The translations under genes were made by a program, and so were the position numbers. This document shows positions 21,502 through 33,600 of a stretch of 64,000 nt of DNA, piece by piece. The stretch spans positions 2,702,501 through 2,766,500 of the forward strand of contig NC_068559.1 in the NCBI RefSeq assembly GCF_022201045.2, given 5' to 3'. The stretch is from Citrus sinensis. Its lineage: Eukaryota > Streptophyta > Magnoliopsida > Sapindales > Rutaceae. The stretch's first letter is position 1. Each line of letters opens with the position of its first letter. The notes beneath the pieces are model-generated. The model was given only the letters and a program-made list of their open reading frames with translations, made no database searches and was not told the origin of the DNA.

Positions 21502-22473
21502 TTAAAGTGGGATTGAGTAGTTCTTCTTGGCTGGTGGTCTAAATGTTGAAGGTGAAGTAGCAAGAGGAAGTACCTGTGAAGAGCTTGAATGGAATTGTTG
21601 TAGTTGCTGGTCTTTGTTTTTATCAACAGTGATGGTGATAAAGGACCCTCCATCCTCATCTTTGAGAAACTTTGAAGTGGGAGCTTTGGTAATTCCATTT
21701 TCTCGAACAAACCCATTAGTCTTATGAGCTTTCTTCTCAGCTTCCTCTACTAATCTTCTTCTGTAAAGTTTCTCCTCTGCTTCCTGTAAAAACTTGAACT
21801 TCGGAGGAGGTGATGACTTTATCTTGCTAAACTCAGCATCTGTTGATGATTCAAATAGAGGATTGAATCCAATCCCATGCTGGTTGTGAGAAGAGTTCAT
21901 AGGAGTAAGAGGAGGAGTGAAAAATGAAGGAGAAGCAAGAGGTGTCAAATATGGAGTCTCAACAGTGAGAAGCAGATCACTCAAGCTTTTGCTTCTTGAC
22001 CCTTTTCTGCTTTTGATATCACCTCTAGACTTGCTATCTTCAGACTCCAAATCCTCCTTTGTTTCTTCAGTAATTGTGAAGAGAAACCTCGGTGGCCCTG
22101 AAAGATTATGCAGCCTCATCAGCTCCGCCTCCATGCTATCTTCACCACTACTACCAAATGGCTTGAACAAGAAATCTTTATTACTGGTATTTGTGTGCAA
22201 ATGATGTTGAGATTGTGGTTCTTGAACTAAAGTATCTGTCACTGAAGAACAAAGTTTTTGAGGATTCAAAGCTGAGTGGCTCAAAGAAGATGGCCTTCTC
22301 AAACAAAACATGTACAAAAACTCTCTTGCTGGGTTGCTATAATCACTCTCAATCTCTCTTCTAGTGAATCTCTTTTTCCACCATAACAAGTAATAAAGCT
22401 CAGCAATCAAAGCTAACAATAAGCATCCAAACACCACACTCAAGCCAAGCCCTACACTGCTCAAAGATTTCAT
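21502..22473 (-). CDS. Plant single-pass membrane protein of unknown function, 323 aa
   Basis: This is a single-exon ORF with ATG at 22473. Residues 7-30 form a hydrophobic anchor (GLGLSVVFGCLLLALIAELY) followed by LLWWKKRFTRREIE, giving a basic cytosolic flank and an N-out/C-in topology. The remainder is low-complexity and polar, with EAELMRLHNLSGPPRFLFTI, SKSLSDLLLTVETPYLTP, PPPKFKFLQEAEEKLYRRR and a C-terminal VLPLATSPSTFRP block. I have seen similar plant membrane proteins with the AELYYLLWWKK anchor in many eudicots, but I know of no assigned function. The leader may hold a short intron near 22490-22550. Complete and open; no catalytic motif seen. Confidence 0.8.
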   Translation of the reverse strand: MKSLSSVGLGLSVVFGCLLLALIAELYYLLWWKKRFTRREIESDYSNPAREFLYMFCLRRPSSLSHSALNPQKLCSSVTDTLVQEPQSQHHLHTNTSNKDFLFKPFGSSGEDSMEAELMRLHNLSGPPRFLFTITEETKEDLESEDSKSRGDIKSRKGSRSKSLSDLLLTVETPYLTPLASPSFFTPPLTPMNSSHNQHGIGFNPLFESSTDAEFSKIKSSPPPKFKFLQEAEEKLYRRRLVEEAEKKAHKTNGFVRENGITKAPTSKFLKDEDGGSFITITVDKNKDQQLQQFHSSSSQVLPLATSPSTFRPPAKKNYSIPL

Positions 22474-23924
22474 CTTTTCTTGAAAATCAACTTATTATAT
22501 TCATTGAAAATATCTTAGCTAGAAACAAGAAGGAAAACTTTCAACTTACTTACAGAAGAGTCTTGAACTTCACTGAACACAAAAGAATATCAAAGCTTAC
22601 AGCTGCTTCACGCTAGAACCAAAAGTGCTGTAGCAAAAGCATATAAAGTTATAAACACAACCAACTTTATCTCTGAAACTACAAAATAACAAAGCCCCAA
22701 AAAAGACGCCTGCTTAATCTTTCCCTGAAAATCACATAATAAAATCATGTAGCATGATTTTTAAGCTTTTTTTTTTTTTAATTTTTGATGAGTGATTTTT
22801 AAGCTTTATTAGTACAAACCCACATGGACTAATCTCTCTAAACCACTAATTCTAGTGGACTGGATACTTGCATCTTTTGGCCTCAATAATGAAACACACA
22901 CACACACTAAAGCTGGAAGTCTGGAACCACAAGCAGTACTCCTAAGTTTGGAACAAAAATATCAAACACTTTTTAAATTGTAAGCCACCCTGAGTCGTAA
23001 AAAATGACTCCAAAACTAGGGGCTATTGCGCTTAATAAAAACACGAGAGGTATAATCAAACCAAAGGGTAAGGGAAATTAGTCGGCAAATGTCTCTACTA
23101 GTTTATGGTTGCCAGGTCGCGTTCTTCGAGGGATACTCACATGGCACCACAAATGAAAGGAAAGTGATGTGTCATTGATATGTGTTTTCTTCGTCCATTT
23201 ACTATAATGCCCTTCAACGGATCATATTAATTTAACAATGATTTAAGTATACAAGATGATATTTGTAATATGTAAAGGTTCTCATATTTGAGAAGTCATA
23301 ACCTTATTTGGATGACAAGAGTATTCACCTATTTGATCTTCGACAAGTAGAAATTGGACTATTTTTTCTTTCTTAATAAATTACGAGTAGATCTCGTCTT
23401 CATCAAACAGATTTCAAGTTATATTTAATTAACTTTTGGGTATATTATCTTTTTATGGATTTAGACTTTATTAGCGCAAATTTCGAACTATATTTAGTAG
23501 ACCCTTAGGCCTCGATTAACCTCTGAATATAAATAATATCATTAATCGATTGTAATATGGTAATAATTATAACAATAAACTGTCATAACTAAATTAAGTG
23601 CTATGACATTGTAAATGCACGGTGGCGTCCAAATTTCAGCTTGATATGTGTTTCTCAAACTTTGGCATTGTATCCTATATGGGTATTGCTTCCTCAGTAA
23701 AATGGAGTAAGTGCATATTATTTGGGACTTATATGGCAATGCAGTTTTAATATTTCTTGTGTTCTAGCATGCTCTCTTTCATCTTTACCCTACGCAGGCC
23801 ACAGGCCACCAGCAAAGCAAAAGCACCAGAATCTATGCATACTGTTCTGTGAACCAAAAAAAAATATATATATATTTATTACATGCGGAAACTTTAATGC
23901 ACCCCGCATCTTTCTTTTTTTAAA

Positions 23925-24060
23925 TTAAACTATTTAATATTCGAAAATTACATTGAATTCCGACTAATCCAGATTCAAATCGGATAGGATCACTAAAGAA
24001 TCAAAAATTTTCCAACAAATTTTTAACGCAACTGAATGCAACTCACATCCTTTAGCAAAT
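23925..24060. repeat. Dispersed repeat, SINE-like, related to 54375-54545
   Basis: The order of motifs is shared with the stretch at 54375-54545: TTTAATATTCGAA, ACATTGA, CCGACTAATCCAGATTC, then TTTTCCAACAAATTTTTAA and an AACTGAATGCAACT-type end. The two copies are diverged. The second copy ends in a GGTTCGAGAC-like B box on the minus strand, suggesting a tRNA-derived SINE, but no A box was made out. Confidence 0.35.
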
Positions 24061-24549
24061 GAAATTCTGAATTAATGTATGCATAACTTTGTTCAGTAGT
24101 CTATAAAAGGAAAATGAAAAAAATGAGAACCCAAAAGTGAGAGTCTCCAATCTCAGAAATTAATGAATATACTGGAGCAAAAGAGGCTGTGATCATCATC
24201 ATCATACAATGGACTTGAGCATCCTACGCACATGAAGCTTTCCTGTAACATAATAATATTGTACAAATAAAATTTTGTAGCATTACTACTTGAAAAGGGA
24301 AACCTAGCTAATGGGGCCGAAATTAGATCAAGATTAATAATTTCAAAATGCCCAATCATGTTTTCTAGCTATATGACACAAGACCTTTGATTGACCATAT
24401 CTTGTTAAAAGATGTGATAACATTGATTATTGTTAAGGATCTTGTCTAAATTTCTTTAAGATTCATAAATTTTGATGAAAATATCAATATAATTATTGAG
24501 TGTATTTTAACTTGAATTAAGAATTAAAGAAAGAGAAACAATCCATTCA

Positions 24550-24551
24550 AA

Positions 24552-24583
<32 letters not shown>

Positions 24584-24586
24584 AAA
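24550..24586. repeat. (GAAA)n microsatellite
   Basis: About nine tandem GAAA units in intergenic sequence. Confidence 0.95.
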
Positions 24587-25372
24587 ACAACCACTTAACT
24601 GTGATGACACGAACTCTGGGCTTATAGAAAGAAAAACACGACTCCAGGCCCAACTGTTCAAATGTTAACGCTTTGTCTTTGGATGACCAATTCTTTTTGC
24701 ATTTTGGAGCTCATGAATTTCAATGCAAGTTAATCAATTTTATTAAATTTAGGCCATGCGGTTCTTTAATTAATGCACTGTTATTTGGTTATAAAGATCA
24801 TGCACCATGGCCTGCGAGCTGCCATGACTCTAGACGTTTGATCAGGAATGGGGAAATCACACACAAACTCTTATATCATGTTTGATTTTAAAAAATAAAA
24901 GGAAAGGAAAAGAGAGAAAGGGAGAATAGGGAAAAAAAGAAGAAGATAAATTTCATGCCAAAATATTGGTCTTCTTTTTCTCTTATTTTCTCTCCCGTTG
25001 TTTTATTTCCATTTCTCTCCTCTCGTTTAATTTCTTCTAGCTAATCAGGCTTAAGTTTTGTATTAATAGGCAGCTACATTTCACCATTTAATAAAGTCAT
25101 TATGTTAATGAATTCTATCTATTTAAATGGAAATAATAATAATAATACTAACATTATAGCACATTGATGTTAGTAGATAGTATATGGCATTATAATAAAT
25201 TAATGTCTTTATCTCCATCCAAATAAATGGAACAATAGTAATTTGAATGTCCATTTTTGTAACAATAGGGTCTAATTATCTATTTTCGAAAAAATGAATT
25301 CTAAGTTCCAACTATCCAATGAGTCAAACATTGGATATTTACTGATAATGGAGGGTGAAAAAATATGATATT

Positions 25373-25656
25373 CTCCAAAAGACTCTTTAAATAGAAATAA
25401 ATTAATATTATTTTAATCAAATAATTAATTTTGTAAAGGAAAAGTCAATAGTAATTAAATCATTTCTCTCTCTTTCTCTAATGAAAAGTAATAAAATATA
25501 AATTAAAGAGGGAGAAATCAACTCTCCAAATCTGAAGAGAGAGAATCATTTCTTAATTGAAGAATTTAAATTGGAGTGTCTTTTAGAGTTTTAAATATTG
25601 ATGTAGCTTTTCAAATAAACAACAAAATCTTATTTGAAGAGCCTTTTGGAGATGCT
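25373..25656. repeat. Small inverted-repeat element (MITE-like)
   Basis: TCTCCAAAAGACTCTTTAAA near 25373 is mirrored by the complement of TTTGAAGAGCCTTTTGGAGA near 25636-25655. The interior is AT-rich with GAGAGA stretches and has no ORF. I did not find a convincing target duplication, so exact ends and class are open. Confidence 0.4.
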
Positions 25657-26048
25657 CTTAGGTGTGTTATTTTTCCTATGCATTAACTTTTAGCAATATT
25701 TCTGGACTGGTAGTGATATTTTGCGTTTTGGCAAAATTCTGGTTTAAAACTTTAAATGGTTGCTATAAGCATCACCTATTATATATAACAGCCAGACGCC
25801 CAAACGTGCTTATTTCTTCTTTCTTTTTGGATTATGTCATCGAGTTATTTCTAAATACACAAATAAATACATTTTAAAGATTTTTAAGATGGTCAATTTT
25901 AGTTAATTAATTAATTAATGATACTTGATAGACTCGAAACTTCTAAAACCTTATTAAAAAATTAAATTTGTTTATAGGTTTCCTGAACACAGCAGGTAAA
26001 AGCAAACCCTTAGTACTATAGGACTCTACTCTGTATGCGACCGACCTC

Positions 26049-26056
26049 TATATATA
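26049..26056 (+). promoter_or_regulatory. TATA box of the intronless TBP gene
   Basis: TATATATA followed by CCCC, about 320 bp before the TBP start codon and ahead of a pyrimidine-rich leader, fits a plant TATA box with transcription starting near 26085. A TATA box upstream of a retrocopy-like gene suggests that it is expressed. Confidence 0.6.
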
Positions 26057-26373
26057 CCCCCCTCCATTATCAGTCCATAGCATTTACTTAATTCATTCGA
26101 TTCAACGCCACCCGCGCGCCTCTCTCTTTCCATCTATTCAGCCAAAAAGTTTCAATCTCCAATCTTCAGAAACAAACCCCTTTTGATTTTACCTTCATGT
26201 TTGTCTTTACCGAAAACCCAAGATTCAAATTGAACTCTTTATATTTCAGAAACCCTAATTGCCTAATTAAGGTTCTTGAAAACTAAACCAACCCTAGAAT
26301 TCAAGAAACACGAGGGTTTATTCTTTATAGTTAGAGTCAAGACTTAAACCCAGAAGCTCAAATCCCAGAATCG

Positions 26374-26985
26374 ATGGATTCAACGAACAGTAATTCAACT
26401 GTGATGGCTCCCGTTATTCAAAACATCGTGGCAACAATTAACTTGGAGTGCAAGTTAGACCTAAAGAAGATTGCTTTGCACGCACGCAACGCGGAGTACA
26501 ACCCTTCTCGCTTCTCCGCCGTCACAATGAGAATCAAGGAACCGAAGACCACGGCGCTGATCTTCTCCTCCGGCAAGATCGTCTGCACCGGCGCCAAGAG
26601 CGAGAGCCAAGCGAAGCTTGCTGCGAGAAAGTACGCAAGAATCGTGCAGAAGATAGGGTTTCCGGTGCAGTTCAAGGACTTCAAGATTCAGAACATTGTT
26701 GGGTCATGCGACGTGGAGTTCCCCATCAAACTTGAACGTTTAAACGGGTTCCACGCCATGTTTTCGACGTATGAACCGGAGTTGTTTCCCGGTTTGATTT
26801 ACCGGATGAATAAACCGAATGTCACCATGCTTATATTTTTGTCTGGGAAAGTTGTGATCACTGGAGCCAAGGCTAGAGAGCAGATTTATGCAGCTTTTGA
26901 TAACATATATCCTGTGCTGAAGCTATTCAGATTCCAGAAGGATTCCAGATTTCCAGTGAACGGTAAAAAAGAAATAAAAAAATAA
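26374..26985 (+). CDS. TATA-binding protein, intronless paralogue
   Basis: A 203-aa ORF in one exon. It covers both TBP repeats: [19 protein letters not shown] (17-35) to KIGFPVQF (93-100), and [17 protein letters not shown] (107-123) to NIYPVLKLF (177-185). The four DNA-kinking phenylalanines are kept (F47, F64, F138, F155), as are the paired Asn of the saddle (N17, N107). The protein should bind TATA boxes and nucleate TFIID. Plant TBP genes normally have several introns, and the sequence differs from the near-invariant plant TBP at many sites (for example [34 protein letters not shown]). The tail after residue 186 ([17 protein letters not shown]) is also unusual. A functional retrocopy or fast-evolving variant is the best reading. 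Confidence 0.9.
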   Translation: MDSTNSNSTVMAPVIQNIVATINLECKLDLKKIALHARNAEYNPSRFSAVTMRIKEPKTTALIFSSGKIVCTGAKSESQAKLAARKYARIVQKIGFPVQFKDFKIQNIVGSCDVEFPIKLERLNGFHAMFSTYEPELFPGLIYRMNKPNVTMLIFLSGKVVITGAKAREQIYAAFDNIYPVLKLFRFQKDSRFPVNGKKEIKK

Positions 26986-27370
26986 ACGTCGTTTATGAAG
27001 TGTGTACGTGACATATGATCAATGGGGGAATATCGCCCACTTGTAATCACTTTTTGGAAGTGAATGGACTGAATACGTTTTTGTTTGCTAATTACAGAGA
27101 GCAATTAATTGAATAATTGACGTTAGTAATTTCTTTCCAGACCAAATATTCGATCGTTTAATTTGAATGTTGAACATCCCTGCCTTTATGGAATTCCAAT
27201 TGTTGATTGATCAGAAGATTAAAGAAAAAGAGTACAAAAAAATAGATGCATGGCAATGCACAAATAATTAATTCAATTATCAGTGTCACTTTCCTTCTTT
27301 ACTTTAATTAAAGAATAATTAATAACACGAATTGCTCAATGGCTCGTTTTGCTTTCCATGGTTGCCTCTG

Positions 27371-27780
27371 CTACAAGCCGACTGCAATTTCACAAACCGG
27401 CGTATCGGCCCGGTAAAGCGGGCAACTCGAATGAGAGCAGAGCCACTTATCAATACAACCGAGATGAAACAAGTGTAAGCATTCAGAAACTCACGTAAAC
27501 ATATTGATCATAAGATTTTGATCCCAAGCCAATTATATTAATGCTCTTTTGAGAATTTGCCCTGGGGAATAAGCTCATTGATTGAATCTCTAAAGATGCT
27601 CGGAAATTCTTGAATTATGGCACCGGAATTTTCCGGCATTATTGCTTGATCGGTAACATTGATTTGCCTTGTGTTATTGCACCACCGGATGAGGATGAAA
27701 TGGTAAATTACAAGCAATACAGCCATTGAGGCAATGACAACGGTGTCCATTGAAAGTGCGAAGAAACTGGGAAGTGTCAT
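27371..27780 (-). pseudogene. Broken RING-H2 (ATL-like) copy
   Basis: From ATG at 27780 the frame encodes a membrane segment (DTVVIASMAVLLVIYHFILI) and RWCNN, then SIFRDSINELIPQGKFSKEH and a stop. This matches the layout of the intact ATL gene at 30279-30797 (membrane segment, GWC, SSIENSMAQLIPAHKY). Further along, another frame gives [20 protein letters not shown] then CPLYRADTP and a stop at 27371-27373, the second half of a RING-H2. The first CxxC pair is missing, the halves are out of frame, and the last metal ligand is Tyr instead of Cys. So it is a decayed tandem duplicate that cannot fold a RING. Confidence 0.75.
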
Positions 27781-29355
27781 GATTGAAAAATTAAAAAAAA
27801 AAAAAAAAGTTATTGAATCTAAAAAAATGAATTGAATTTTAGAACCCGGGATATGTGTGTATAAATATTTATTTATTCTTTTTATCTTTGCAGCGATTAA
27901 GACTGTCATGTATGAAATCTTAACTTTATTTAATTGTGTATCGTTCGTAAACACAAAATGTTTTTATCTAAATGAATCAACTGTAAGAATATAATAAAAA
28001 TATTTTAATTGGAATCTGAAAAAAAAAAAAAAAATCCTGATTGGGTATATTTTAACTTTGGAAGCCTGTCAAGTTATGAACATTCATGGCTGCAATTTGC
28101 ATGATCATATGTTTTATTACAAGACAAGAACTCGATTGGGATCATCGATCTCAAATTGCCAAATCTTTTTATATCACCGATGATTTTATTTGTCACCGAA
28201 AAGATTAGGTTCAATTACTGTACGTAGAGGTTTCTGAAGTAGTTTAAAATTGCACAGTGACTCGGCCATCCGAGTATCCTAGAGGAAGTAAAGGAAAAAA
28301 AAAAAAAGATTTGCCCTTTCTCGACTCATTTATTTATTTTTGCTGAAAAAAAAAGATTTTAGATTTTTATAGACTCTAAATTAATTATTGATGATAGAAT
28401 AAGTTGTTAGTTGCTGATTTCATTGACCACTTGCATCTTGAACATATATTTTTAAGATCCAAGCTTTTATCTGAGTAAAAGTAAATGTATAGTTTTATTT
28501 CAGTAAAAGTAAATGTACATTTTGTTATTGATAGTTAATTTATATGAAAAAAATAAATCTTGACCAATATGTAAATAAAAATACGCACATATATGTCAGA
28601 AGATTATTAAAAAACTGAGTAAAGCTATTTTACTAACCCTTATTTTCCCGTCAACCTTTATAAGTAGTTTTGATGTATCAGACTTACAGGTTATGTGCGT
28701 ACAGTTAGTTCTTATAAAATTCGGATCTTCTACTTTGATTTTGTCCATCGTTGTGATCTTGTACTATATGTTTATAACTCAAATTTTTATTTGAATTAAG
28801 TAGAAGGTAGTCTTAGTTGGGACTAGCATACTGATAAAAAATTAGCAGATATACAACTATTTTTGAATTGATTGATTTATTTATTTTTTCGGTAATGGGT
28901 TGGGTAGAGCAATTATTTTGGTTTTTTTAATTGGTTAATTATCATCAATAGTGAGAGAAAACTATTTAGCATATTGGCGTGATTTTATTGGGTAATTTTT
29001 ATTGGAACCATCCCATGTGAGCTTGTTTGTTAATGGTATGAAATATGAAATTTTATGAATTTTATATTTTTTTAAAATATAATTATATATATTTTTTAAC
29101 TTATGTTTAATTTTTAGAAATTTATATCTTAATAGAAAAAGTAATTTTTTTATCTGCATGGGAAGGGTTTGAATGGAAAGAAAATATTATTCTAAAAATA
29201 TCTCCATTAAATATACTTTTTTTCACAAACTATAAAACATAATCCTTTTGTTCATGATTTACAAGGATATAAATATTAAATAATCTTGTTTAAGATTTTT
29301 TATTTATAAGAATCAAGAAGATGCTACCACTTACATTTAGATATTAAAAAAATAA
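27781..29355. other. Intergenic, AT-rich
   Basis: No gene supported. Homopolymer A runs at about 27793-27808, 28020-28033 and 28294-28306. The remainder is AT-rich, with short lysine/isoleucine-rich ORFs that look like chance. Confidence 0.5.
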
Positions 29356-29954
29356 GGATAAAAGCTCGTTTAGTCCCTATATTTTGAAGTTAGTGTTCGT
29401 TTAGCCCTTATATTTATAAAAATACCTCAAACCATCCCTACCATTAAATTATTGACACTCTTGCCATTATCTTTTGTTCCTTTTAACTTATTTTTATAAT
29501 ATTGTCTTATTATAATTTTTTTAGACATTATTAAAAAGAAAAAAAATAAATTACCAGTTTAACACCAAAAAATAAAATAAAATAAAAAATATATATTAAT
29601 TTTTGTGGAACACGCTCTTGAGTTAAAATATTATTTTTTTCTAAAAAAATTGATAATTTAATTTTTTACAATATTAATTTTTTAGACATACGTGAGCTTT
29701 CACAAAAATAAATATATACCTTTTTTGTTTTTATTTTATTTTTGAGTTTAATTTGATAATCTAATTTTTTATTAATATCCAAAAAAGAAACATTATTGTA
29801 GGAGTGTAATATTGTAAAAGCAAGTTAAAAATAATAAAAAATAATGGCATGAGTGTCAATATTTAGCAGCAGAGACGTTTTGAGGTGTTTTTAAAAATAT
29901 AGAGACTAAATGGGTACTAACCTCATAATATAGAGACTAAACAAGCTTTTACTC
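29356..29954. mobile_element. Mutator-type MITE, 599 bp, 9-bp target duplication
   Basis: The left arm GGATAAAAGCTCGTTTAGTC is the imperfect inverted repeat of the right end GACTAAACAAGCTTTTACTC. The arms stay similar for well over 100 bp, through TTGACACTC and GCCATTAT on the left and ATAATGGC and GAGTGTCAA on the right. AAAAAATAA flanks both ends (29347-29355 and 29955-29963). A 9-bp duplication and long arms fit a MULE-derived MITE. No ORF inside. The flanking repeat is low in complexity, so its weight is moderate. Confidence 0.75.
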
Positions 29955-30278
29955 AAAAAATAAAAAATAAATATATCATACAGATATTTGTATTCGGACC
30001 CATTTACGTTTTAGCCAAATTCAAAACTATTCAAATTTCAGATTAAAAAATTAGGATTACCTAAATCTATCATTCTCATAAAAGAGAAATAATTTCCAAG
30101 TCTCAACTTTCTAAATGCTCTACACTGTATCAATTTAATTGGTCTGTGAATTCATGATATCAATGCCATTTTCCACTATGAGTATTGAGTAACTCCAGTA
30201 CATGAAAACATCGAAGGAGGAACATACAAGACACTATTGACATACAATTGAAGAAACTTCTATCGCCACCGTGCATCA

Positions 30279-30797
30279 TCACATCGTCCTGGATTGCACA
30301 TCAACATTTTGTACCATACCGGCCGCCATGGCCTCGGGACCGGCGGAGTCCCTTGGTCGAAGAATCTGCAGCGACGGCGTGGCATCGGAGCGACACATGG
30401 GGCAATTAGAATGAGAGTAAAGCCACATATCAATGCAAGGTGCATGATAAGAATGCAAGCACTCGGGCAATGTGCGTAGCTCCTCACCTTCCTCGAATTC
30501 ACTCAAGCAAACCGCACACATGCCATCCTCATCGCCCACCGGGCCCGTACCCTTGTGGTATTTATGGGCCGGGATGAGCTGGGCCATCGAGTTCTCGATG
30601 CTGCTCGGCGTCGCATCAATCTCGTGCACGAGAGGCCCGGCCGGCCGCCGCCTTGGGCCTGACCGGAGGCCGCGGCTGCACCAACCGACGGAGGTGCAAT
30701 GGTAGATTGCGATCACAAATGCTGCTGATCCGACCCCTATAAGAAGTACTGCAATTTTGTTGTCATCAATGTAGCTATTATTGCTGTTGTCTCCCAT
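30279..30797 (-). CDS. ATL-type RING-H2 E3 ubiquitin ligase, 172 aa
   Basis: A single-exon ORF with ATG at 30797. Residues 15-33 are a membrane anchor (IAVLLIGVGSAAFVIAIYH). Residues 94-135 form a complete RING-H2: C94, C97, C113, H115, H118, C121, C132, C135, with spacing C-X2-C-X15-C-X-H-X2-H-X2-C-X10-C-X2-C, which is the ATL pattern. An acidic linker (VGDEDG) precedes it, and a short unstructured tail follows. ATL proteins are intronless, membrane-bound E3 ligases that accept E2-ubiquitin at the RING; many respond to defence or carbon signals. The substrate is unknown. A broken copy lies 2.5 kb downstream on the same strand, so this was a tandem pair. Confidence 0.92.
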   Translation of the reverse strand: MGDNSNNSYIDDNKIAVLLIGVGSAAFVIAIYHCTSVGWCSRGLRSGPRRRPAGPLVHEIDATPSSIENSMAQLIPAHKYHKGTGPVGDEDGMCAVCLSEFEEGEELRTLPECLHSYHAPCIDMWLYSHSNCPMCRSDATPSLQILRPRDSAGPEAMAAGMVQNVDVQSRTM

Positions 30798-33600
30798 TGT
30801 AGAGATTTAATCAGCAGCAATTGTTATTTGTTAAGTCACATCGGAAAGGCTGGTGAAAATTATATGGCTGTGACGGGGATTGCAAGATGAGCATTGTGTA
30901 ATTTTTATCTTATAATATATTATTTTGAAAGCTTAGCTATATGATGGTTACGTTTGGGAGTTAATTTTTTCAAAAACACGAACTAACAAAAAATTTATAA
31001 AAATATATATTTTTTAATTTTTTTTAGTATTTGATTGAGATAAATCAAAATATATAATTGAGAATAAACAAAAAGGAAAAAAAAAGCACTTAAAAAACAT
31101 CTAAAAGAGGTATTTTTTAAGAATATTAAACTGAATTTGTGACGTTGTTATTGATTGAAATAGTTTTCTTTTTTTTTGGGGGGAGAAAACTATTAACTGC
31201 ATACCATGAATTTTATTATTTTCTATTCTCCTCCTTTTGAGACTGTTAAGAAGTGTTTTGTCTTGTTAATATAGGGTGTTATACAATATTAACAATGTAG
31301 GAAATAATAAAAATTGAAAAAAATTTAATTTAGGTCAAAGTGATAAGTTGTACTCACTATTACTTATGTATGGTTAGATCTATCATGGAGAATTTTGTGA
31401 AATTTGGTCAACATGGATGCATTAAGATGGTATCTGGGGCCCAATATATAGTTTTCTAACTCGGAATCTTAAAATATGAGAAATGTTCGAAAAATCTTCA
31501 AAACTGTGGAGTTTTAAAGACTTAAAATTTAAAACACTTAAGTCGCATAATTTATGTATTTTTTTCCCGGATGTTCTCGTACTTTATAATTACATATTAG
31601 AACAATTCTAATATATATAACCAATACTCGAAGTCTACTATCATAATTAATTGGTAATTATTAATTAACTCTTTAAACAAATGATGAAAGCAGGCTATGC
31701 TTCTTATATAATGGACTGAGTAATACAGCTGTAGCATCAATGCGACGAACAAAAATATTGCACTGAATCGATTTCAACGAAGCATTTATAATAAAAAGAA
31801 AAACTGTACCTTCAAAAGCACGATCGCTATAGTATTTGATAAAATAACATTTTTGTGATAAGTGGTAACTGTACTACAATCTCAATTTTTTTTCTTTTTT
31901 TTGGGGGGGGGGTGGCGGGGGGGGCTAAGTCCCCCTGTTAATGATCACTTTTCAATCAATTTAAAAATTAAAAAAAAATCATCACTTCTCAACTTTGGCT
32001 TCACCAATTATAAGTAGAAAAGTGGGAACTTTGATAATGTCTCCTTGCATTATTGTTCAATTATTCACCAATTGCCAATCGCTTATGACTTTCATGGACT
32101 GAAAAAGCTCATATACAAAGAAACAAACAAAAAGACCTGAACGTGCAGAGCAGGCTCTATCCGGCCAGGGCATTATTGAATCATACGTTCTGGTTTTTTT
32201 TTTTTTTTTACACGTGATTAATTGCAAATATTTTCCACCATATCAGTCTCTGTGTGTGTGGTTGGGAAGAAAACGAGGGAAAGTAAGTGTTAGATAAAAA
32301 AAAAAAAGAAGAACACAGTTTTATTTTTAAAAAAAGAAGAACACAGTTTGATTAATTTGTTGTGTGTTCTTTCTAAGATTGCATAACTTCAATGTTTGTT
32401 CTCTTCTTAACCACTAAGTGGATATTAAATTTGTGTATAATATGATTCAAGTTATGATGCAATCACTTAGGAGTTGTGAGAAGGGAAATTGGTAAGAGAT
32501 ATATTATATCGATTCAAGTACGCATAAGCTCATCAACTTCGTATTGCATGTGTTTTGTATATAAAAAAAGGGTCCGTACAGTAATTTTAATATTAACAAA
32601 ATATATTACTAATATAAATATAAAATTTTATGATCTTTAATTTTGTTATTTTATCCAATAGATCCTCTATTATACATGCATAAATTAACTACTTTGAACA
32701 AAATATAATAACTAAAAATTGCCATAAAAATTCCACCTCTGCCCAATCACCCATGATGTAATATAGATTGGGAAATCTATTTAAATTAAGGTTAATTATA
32801 AAAAAATTATTTTTTCCAAACTAAAGTTATTAAGGCTTTGTTTAGTATAGTTTTTCAAGTTGAACTTATTTAAGTCGAGCTTATGTTAGTAAAACTTTTA
32901 CAAGTAGAATTTGTACCCAAAAAAAAAAAGAAATATTTATTTGATTGTGAATAAGAACTTTAATTGAAAATTACAAAATTAGTTTAGTAGGTAAGGTTTT
33001 TAAAGTTATATTATGAAAAAATAAAATAATATTATCAAATAAGTAAAAGATATTATAAATATTTTAACGTTGTGAAAAAAAAAAATTTTCAAGCTCCACT
33101 TCTAAAAACTCAAAATTTGAGTTTTTTCTAATAGGGTTTAGGGTTCTATTAAAAAATAAATAAATATTTTAATAAAAAATTATAAAATTAAATAGAAACT
33201 TATTACTAATAAGATAAATCATATCAAGATTATTAAGTTTATTTCAAGTTATTCATAACGATTTGACCATAAAAAATAAGAGCCGTAAATGACTTGGCAT
33301 CATTGAGAAGATGGAAGTGAAAGGGTGGCTTGGTAGTTTATACAGTTAAAAAAACATAGAGGCTTTTGACGGTACATCATGTACCGTTACTGTTACATTG
33401 CCACTAGCACAACTACACGAGTCTACAACAAACACATTTACACCAGACGCCACTTTTGACTGTTGTTGTCTTTTATCTCTGTTGCTGTCACCGTTAAGTA
33501 ACGGCGTCCGTTTCATCACACACCCCACCCACGGCATCGTTTACTGGTGCAGGTGATTCCCACACAGCCCCGTCTCTTTAAAACTTAAACAGGCTCCGTT
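30798..33600. other. Intergenic region upstream of the RING-H2 gene
   Basis: No gene supported. The first part is the promoter of the minus-strand RING-H2 gene. A T/G homopolymer tract lies at 31889-31924. A GGCTTTGTTTAGTATAG motif near 32834 looks like a Harbinger-type terminus but has no convincing partner. The last 60 bp are a CT-rich 5' leader of the next gene. Confidence 0.5.

Larger units (their letters stand above)
22474..26373. other. Long intergenic region between the membrane-protein gene and TBP
   Basis: No gene supported. It holds the leader and promoter of the minus-strand gene (to about 22750), a SINE-like repeat near 23925-24060, a (GAAA)n microsatellite at 24550-24586, an inverted-repeat element near 25373-25656, and the TBP promoter and leader from about 26040. 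Otherwise AT-rich. Confidence 0.5.

Noticed and set aside
32820-33140. Harbinger-like terminus GGCTTTGTTTAGTATAG
   Set aside because: No matching inverted end or TTA duplication could be found.
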